Source of the DNA: Pseudomonadota bacterium
GTDB taxonomy: Bacteria; Pseudomonadota; Gammaproteobacteria; Pseudomonadales; Pseudohongiellaceae
Direction: 5' to 3'
DNA: 10,115 bases
NCBI GenBank assembly: GCA_022563075.1
Contig: JADFOC010000052.1
Coordinates: forward strand, 1-10,115
Positions 6,854-10,115 of this stretch are shown in pieces. The translations under genes and the position numbers were made by a program. Position 1 is the first letter of the stretch, and every line of letters begins with the position of its first letter. A model generated the notes under the pieces. That model had not been told where the DNA came from and ran no database searches. It saw only the letters and a program-made list of their open reading frames with translations.

Positions 6854-7621
6854 TTAAAACTCTTCGAAGGCGACTGTCATGTAGCCACCATTGATCGAGT
6901 ATTCGCGGTGTTGCAGGTAGATACCGCGGATAAAGAGGTATTCGTCACCGATTATCCAATCATCAAAATTCAAGATGCCCGCTCGAAAATTCACCATCTT
7001 AGCCGCCAGCAAACTGTTTCGTGATTCTACATTATCCAGGGATTGAATTGGATCCACCAGCGAATCAAAACCGAGTCCAAACGCATCGCGCACGGTACTC
7101 GGACCCAGTAAAGGCAGCACCACGTAAGGACCGGCACCGACGCCCCAATGTGCCAGCGTCTTACCGAAGTCCTGGCGGTTCTTATCCAGACTCAAGACCG
7201 GTCCAGCAACATCAACCAGTCCACCAAGTCCGAAGGTACTATTCACCGCGAAGCGGCTGAAATCAGCCGCAGCCTGATCGAATTTGAATTGAAGTAGGTC
7301 ATTAACAGTCACCCGCACATCGTCGAGGTTACTAAAAAAGTTGCGCACACCGGTTCTCACTATTGCCGGTGTCAGTTTCTTGTAGCTTGTGGCCAATGGT
7401 TTTACCACAAACCGGTCCAGCGTCCGGTTGAACTGGTGGGTGGCACGGTTCAATGGTTGCAATGGATCGTTGTCGATTGCCCCTTGCGAAGGTGAGCTAA
7501 CCGTGGCCAGCAATAAAAAAATTGCCAAGGCAATACCGAGGGGAAATGGCATGCTGCGCCCTGGCAAATCAAGGAGCGGCTTGAAACGCGGCACATGGGT
7601 AATTGATTTGATACTGCTCAT
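6854..7621 (-). CDS. mlaA: MlaA (VacJ) family outer-membrane phospholipid-transport protein, without lipobox cysteine
   Basis: MlaA normally sits as a lipoprotein in the outer membrane with porins and removes mislocated phospholipids from the outer leaflet. The 255-residue product shows the family sequence throughout: DPLQPLNRATHQFN (52-65), a stretch around NFFSNLDD (94-101), a segment near 106-125 including VNDLLQFK, RFAVNSTFGLGGLVDVAG (123-140), DFGKTLAHWGVGAGPYVVLPLLGPSTVRD (151-179). The N-terminus is long and basic, with a hydrophobic core at about 25-40 followed by TVSSPSQGA. There is no cysteine where the lipobox should be, so cleavage by signal peptidase I, or retention as an anchor, is expected instead of lipidation. 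GGAG lies seven bases before the ATG. No mlaBCDEF genes are near. It is preceded by a TetR operator copy and followed by a two-domain cupin gene. Confidence 0.9.
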   Translation of the reverse strand: MSSIKSITHVPRFKPLLDLPGRSMPFPLGIALAIFLLLATVSSPSQGAIDNDPLQPLNRATHQFNRTLDRFVVKPLATSYKKLTPAIVRTGVRNFFSNLDDVRVTVNDLLQFKFDQAAADFSRFAVNSTFGLGGLVDVAGPVLSLDKNRQDFGKTLAHWGVGAGPYVVLPLLGPSTVRDAFGLGFDSLVDPIQSLDNVESRNSLLAAKMVNFRAGILNFDDWIIGDEYLFIRGIYLQHREYSINGGYMTVAFEEF

Positions 7622-7700
7622 GATCTTGCTCCGATTTAGATCGCCGGTCTTTTCCCGTGGGTTACCAAGCTATCGATTAAACTTCTGTGTCGTGATTTTT

Positions 7701-7722
7701 AAAAATAGACCAGTCTACTATT
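7701..7722. promoter_or_regulatory. TetR-type operator upstream of mlaA
   Basis: Imperfect palindrome with arms AAAAATAGAC and GTCTACTATT around a central CA; the core TAGACCAGTCTA (7706-7717) is perfect. It differs from the copy upstream of tetR at one position in each arm. It lies between the tetR stop and the mlaA start and overlaps a candidate promoter, so binding should block transcription of mlaA and the cupin gene. Confidence 0.8.
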
Positions 7723-7732
7723 AAATAATCAA
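7702..7732 (-). promoter_or_regulatory. Candidate promoter for mlaA-cupin, overlapped by the operator
   Basis: On the minus strand TTGATT (7727-7732) precedes TATTTT (7702-7707) with 19 bases, or TCTATT (7704-7709) with 17. TATTTT occupies the same place within the operator as the better -10 of the tetR promoter. Transcription would start about 75 bases before the mlaA ATG. Confidence 0.35.
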
Positions 7733-7741
7733 AAAAATTTT

Positions 7742-8335
7742 CTAGTGGTTAAAGAAAAACTTCATAAATACGTCCAACGCTTCCCGCGTCTTATCTAACT
7801 TCATTTTCATGATGGCGCCCTGCCAGGAATTCATCAGCACCTGGGCCGCCTCCTGGGGCAGTAAATGACCCAAGTTCAATTCGTTGTCTTCCATTCTCTC
7901 CAAACAAGTCGCTACCTGATCAACCACCTGCCGTGACAGTTCACTGATTTTACAACGCAGGTTCTCATTCACATCGGCAATTTCCTGCGAGAGATTCGCC
8001 ATCAAACAACCCTGACAATAACCAATCTCATCGAAATGCTTGATCGTGTCCTGGTAGAACGTTTTCAACTGAACGTAAGGAGTCATGGAATCATCCGCCA
8101 ACAATGCGGCCAGTGCTTCGCTGTTTTGCCGGTGATATGACTCGACCACCTGCAACGCAAAATCTTCCTTGCTCTCGAAGTAGTGATAGAAGGAGCCCTT
8201 AGGGATCCCTGACTTCTTCAATATGTCGTTCAGACCGACGCAGTTAAAGCTACTGCTGATGAACAGTTCCTGCCCTACCGCTAACAGCGATTCTCGGCAC
8301 TGCTGGTACTTATGTTCGTCTCGGGTTCTAGCCAT
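7742..8335 (-). CDS. TetR-family repressor of the NemR/AcuR type
   Basis: Dimeric DNA-binding repressor of 197 residues. The N-terminal helix-turn-helix is GLNDILKKSGIPKGSFYHYF (34-53), ending in the usual GSFYHYF recognition helix. The ligand domain contains YCQGCLMANLSQEIADVNENLR (106-127) and SWQGAIMKMKLDK (170-182), characteristic of the NemR/AcuR branch. Against my memory of E. coli NemR, Cys110 aligns with the sensing Cys106 and Lys179 with Lys175, with identical spacing from the preceding Trp. Six cysteines in total (13, 32, 107, 110, 128, 144) fit a thiol or electrophile sensor. Two matching operators flank the gene: one overlaps its own promoter (autoregulation), the other precedes mlaA. 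No Shine-Dalgarno site precedes the ATG, and the predicted transcription start is almost at the start codon, so the mRNA may be leaderless. The natural inducer is unknown. Confidence 0.92.
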   Translation of the reverse strand: MARTRDEHKYQQCRESLLAVGQELFISSSFNCVGLNDILKKSGIPKGSFYHYFESKEDFALQVVESYHRQNSEALAALLADDSMTPYVQLKTFYQDTIKHFDEIGYCQGCLMANLSQEIADVNENLRCKISELSRQVVDQVATCLERMEDNELNLGHLLPQEAAQVLMNSWQGAIMKMKLDKTREALDVFMKFFFNH

Positions 8336-8342
8336 GGTTGTG

Positions 8343-8364
8343 AATAATAGACCAGTCTATTATT
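8343..8364. promoter_or_regulatory. TetR-type operator upstream of tetR (autoregulatory)
   Basis: Perfect palindrome with 10-bp arms, AATAATAGAC (8343-8352) and GTCTATTATT (8355-8364), around a central CA. The core TAGACCAGTCTA recurs upstream of mlaA. Its half-site TAGAC resembles the NemR box reported for E. coli. It covers the -10 box and most of the spacer of the tetR promoter, so repressor binding would exclude RNA polymerase. Confidence 0.88.
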
Positions 8365-8372
8365 AATTGCAA
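8344..8372 (-). promoter_or_regulatory. sigma70 promoter of tetR
   Basis: On the minus strand TTGCAA (8367-8372) and TATTAT (8344-8349) are separated by exactly 17 bases. Only eight bases separate the -10 from the tetR ATG, placing the transcription start at about 8336-8337. Confidence 0.7.
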
Positions 8373-8685
8373 GTCTTTATTTCAGCGCCTGGACTTGGTT
8401 GCCACAGCAAGCAATTCTTTCCCTGGCCTGGTCCTGGATTATTTCATAACTCTTTGGTTTCAGGCCAAAAATAGATGATCCTGTGATTGTTCACGCCGCT
8501 GACAATATTTGATTCGGCGTGGCACCGCGACCAGGACAGCCGGCAGTATTTGCTCCGGCAACCGGTGTCGCCGGAACCGAGTGGGCTATGGCGACGCCCT
8601 CGGCGTAAGCAGATGGTCAGTTAAAGACGCGAAAGCTTTCTGCTAGTCTAGAATCTTCTGCCGACCTGCTGAGGAGTACCAAACT
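8373..8685. other. Intergenic region between divergent tetR and SnoaL-like gene
   Basis: No gene is supported here. It contains a hairpin-capable inverted repeat (8492-8521) and a GC-rich patch at about 8521-8610 with short self-complementary pieces such as ACGCC-CTC-GGCGT (8594-8606). The plus-strand promoter of the next gene should lie near 8620-8660, where TTAAAG (8621-8626) followed by TAGTCT or TAGAAT is a weak candidate. GAGGAG at about 8671 is that gene's ribosome site. Confidence 0.5.
8492..8521. repeat. Perfect 7-bp inverted repeat in intergenic DNA
   Basis: CACGCCG (8492-8498) and CGGCGTG (8515-8521) flank an AT-rich 16-base loop. There is no U-tract on either side, so it is not a standard terminator; it could be a protein-binding site or an RNA structure. 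Confidence 0.4.
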
Positions 8686-9216
8686 ATGTCTGCGCCTAGC
8701 CTGATGTCGCTATCCAGCGGCAAGTTGCTGTCCGTTCTTGCACTGTGGTGGTTCTCGCAAACCCTGTTGGCAGATGAGCTCTCCACACTCAGCAACAAAC
8801 TTGCGATCGCTGAAGTGCTTGCTCAATATTCCTATCGCTGGGACTCCAAAGATGCAGCGGGGTTTGCGCAGCTGTTTACCGAAGATGCGGTGATGGAACG
8901 CTGGCTCGGTGAAGCGCTGGTGCAAGATTCGCGCATTCAAGGCCGGCAAGCGATTCAGCACTATGCACAACAATCTCATGCGGGACGTCTGGCGGATCGC
9001 CAGACTCGTCACCACATATCGGCGCTGGTTTTTTTGGAACTTACCGAGGATTCTGCCGTCACCGAAAATATGGCGCTAATTACTCATCAAACCGCCGCAG
9101 ACAGCGCCGCCTTTATTCGCAGTTCAGGTATCTATCGAAACACCTGGGAGAAAACCCCAAGTGGTTGGAAAATCAAGAAGCGCGTGTTGTATACCGACAG
9201 CTTTACTGGCAACTAG
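8686..9216 (+). CDS. Exported SnoaL-like (NTF2 superfamily) protein
   Basis: A 176-residue protein with a single SnoaL-like domain behind an N-terminal hydrophobic segment (about 14-28, SVLALWWFSQTLLA) that looks like a signal peptide cleaved after LLA near residue 29. Family landmarks are the first helix and turn (LAIAEVLAQYSYRWDSKDAAGFAQLF, 39-64), TEDAVMERW, a central RHHISALVFLEL strand and the final GIYRNTWEKTPSGWKIKKRVLYTD. SnoaL-like proteins include polyketide cyclases, dehydratases and many uncharacterised ligand-binding proteins. The reaction cannot be assigned here, and export is unusual for the enzymatic members. GAGGAG lies nine bases before the ATG; a second in-frame ATG at codon 7 is less well placed. 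Divergent from tetR by 350 bp. Confidence 0.82.
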   Translation: MSAPSLMSLSSGKLLSVLALWWFSQTLLADELSTLSNKLAIAEVLAQYSYRWDSKDAAGFAQLFTEDAVMERWLGEALVQDSRIQGRQAIQHYAQQSHAGRLADRQTRHHISALVFLELTEDSAVTENMALITHQTAADSAAFIRSSGIYRNTWEKTPSGWKIKKRVLYTDSFTGN

Positions 9217-9274
9217 CTCCCCGCTGATCAAGCCTGAGTTCAGTCAAACCTGCAATAAAACGCGACAGAGTCGC

Positions 9275-9302
9275 TAGACTGGAAATTATTTAAAGTTATG
9301 AT
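9275..9302 (+). promoter_or_regulatory. Weak promoter candidate for the MORN-repeat gene
   Basis: TAGACT (9275-9280) and TATGAT (9297-9302) with a 16-base spacer, in the 146-bp gap between the SnoaL-like and MORN genes. The -10 is close to consensus and the -35 is poor. No Shine-Dalgarno site is visible immediately before the MORN gene. Confidence 0.25.
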
Positions 9303-9362
9303 AGCCCTGTTGATTGATTTTAATTTTCTTTAGCCATTGCTGAAATCCACACTATTTAATCG

Positions 9363-10115
9363 ATGAAACTGCCAATTACTCTTGCTCTACTGCTAATTTC
9401 CACAGCCGCGCTGACAGCCGATGGGGGTTGGTTGCGGGGCAATTGCGCCAGCGGCAGTGGCATCTATCGCTGGGTTGACGGTGATCGCTACGAAGGGGAG
9501 TGCAACAATAACTTTTTCGAAGGTCAGGGGACGCTTCTGCTCAGCAACGGTGATCGTTATCAGGGTCAATTCAGCAACGACCAGAAGAATGGTCAGGGTA
9601 GCTATTTTTTTACCAACGGGGACAGGTACGAAGGCCAATTTCGTAATGGCCGCCAGAACGGGCAAGGGACTTTGTTTCGGGCCAATGGCGAACGTTACGT
9701 CGGTCAGTTTCTGAATGACTCTAAGAGTGGTCGCGGAAATTTTTATTTTTTAAATGGCGATCGTTATGAGGGGCAATGGCGTACCGATGCCTTCGATGGT
9801 CAGGGTAGCTATTACTTTGCTAACGGTGATCGTTACCAGGGCCAGTGGCGTTCCGGTCGACAAAATGGTCCTGGTGTATTCTTTTGGGCAGGTGGTAATC
9901 GCTACGAAGGCCAGTTCAGCAATAACCAACGCAATGGTGCAGGCACGTATTTCTGGGTCAACGAAAATCGCTACACCGGTCAATGGCGCAATGGCAGACA
10001 ACATGGCCAAGGCACCAAGTATTGGGCAAATGGTGACCGCTATGAGGGCCAATGGCAAGACGATGCAATGCACGGCCAGGGCACTTTTTTCTATACCAAC
10101 GGCAATCGATTCGAA
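9363..10115 (+). CDS. Exported MORN-repeat protein, C-terminus cut by window end
   Basis: The frame runs open from ATG 9363 to the window edge (251 codons). A Sec signal peptide is clear (KLPITLALLLISTAALTA, cleavage about residue 19). After a short degenerate repeat (about 23-39) come nine complete MORN repeats of exactly 23 residues from residue 40, and a tenth begins at 10101. Consensus: GDRYEGQWRNGRQNGQGTYFWAN. MORN repeats form an elongated beta-hairpin solenoid. In bacteria they occur in proteins of mostly unknown role; in other proteins they mediate membrane-lipid or protein contact. Two cysteines occur before and in repeat 1 (28 and 47) and could form a disulfide after export. No enzymatic domain is visible in the part present; one could follow to the right. 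The ATG lacks an obvious ribosome site, but the signal peptide supports it. Confidence 0.9.
   Translation, partial: MKLPITLALLLISTAALTADGGWLRGNCASGSGIYRWVDGDRYEGECNNNFFEGQGTLLLSNGDRYQGQFSNDQKNGQGSYFFTNGDRYEGQFRNGRQNGQGTLFRANGERYVGQFLNDSKSGRGNFYFLNGDRYEGQWRTDAFDGQGSYYFANGDRYQGQWRSGRQNGPGVFFWAGGNRYEGQFSNNQRNGAGTYFWVNENRYTGQWRNGRQHGQGTKYWANGDRYEGQWQDDAMHGQGTFFYTNGNRFE
9480..10115 (+). repeat. Tandem 69-bp MORN-coding repeats
   Basis: Nine in-frame 69-bp units start at 9480, 9549, 9618, 9687, 9756, 9825, 9894, 9963 and 10032, with a partial tenth from 10101. There are no insertions or deletions between units. Protein-level similarity is high but the DNA differs at many synonymous positions, pointing to old duplication kept by selection rather than recent expansion. 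Repeats 2 and 7 (both GQFSN...) and repeats 3 and 8 (both RNGRQ.GQGT) resemble each other most, hinting at a five-unit block duplication. Confidence 0.9.

Noticed and set aside
9262..9274. GCGAC-AGA-GTCGC hairpin, possible terminator of the SnoaL-like gene
   Set aside because: The T-run follows the hairpin only when read on the minus strand, where there is no gene to terminate; the 5-bp stem is too weak for a call on the plus strand.
9393..10073. Two long minus-strand frames of 90 and 107 codons opposite the MORN gene
   Set aside because: They are by-products of the 69-bp repeat codon pattern; the products are repetitive hydrophobic strings without homologous features.

Overview
This is a 10.1 kb stretch of a Gram-negative chromosome. 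It has an outer-membrane MlaA homologue, a Tat-exported flavoenzyme paired with a diheme c-type cytochrome, and several Sec-exported small proteins. Base composition looks moderate and Shine-Dalgarno sites are ordinary. Together with a NemR/AcuR-like TetR regulator and a TcyP/YdjN-like transporter, this suggests a free-living, probably aquatic gammaproteobacterium. That assignment rests on family resemblance only. No rRNA, tRNA, CRISPR array or intact insertion sequence was seen.

Layout. At the left edge (minus strand) is the N-terminal half of a TcyP-type cystine/dicarboxylate-family symporter. Upstream of it, also on the minus strand, are a periplasmic diheme cytochrome c and a Tat-exported FAD amine-oxidase-family enzyme. 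They are 58 bp apart and look like one electron-transfer unit. A divergent plus-strand gene encodes a one-domain cupin. Its stop codon overlaps that of a minus-strand, degenerate response-regulator receiver domain that has lost its phospho-acceptor aspartate. Further right on the minus strand come a class C beta-lactamase/esterase-type serine hydrolase and an exported NTF2-like protein. Next is a two-gene unit made of mlaA and a two-domain ChrR-like cupin, then a TetR-family regulator.

The best-supported regulatory story is in the tetR-mlaA-cupin block. Near-identical palindromes centred on TAGACCAGTCTA lie directly upstream of tetR and directly upstream of mlaA. The tetR copy sits on a good sigma70-type promoter, with the -10 inside the operator. 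The regulator keeps a Cys/Lys pair aligned with the electrophile/bleach-sensing residues of E. coli NemR (from memory of that sequence). The simplest reading is an autoregulated, possibly redox- or electrophile-responsive switch controlling an MlaA-like protein and a cupin. This MlaA is unusual because it lacks the lipobox cysteine.

The right end (plus strand) holds an exported SnoaL-like protein and an exported MORN-repeat protein. The latter has nine complete repeats of exactly 23 residues, a tenth begins at the edge, and the gene is cut by the window end.
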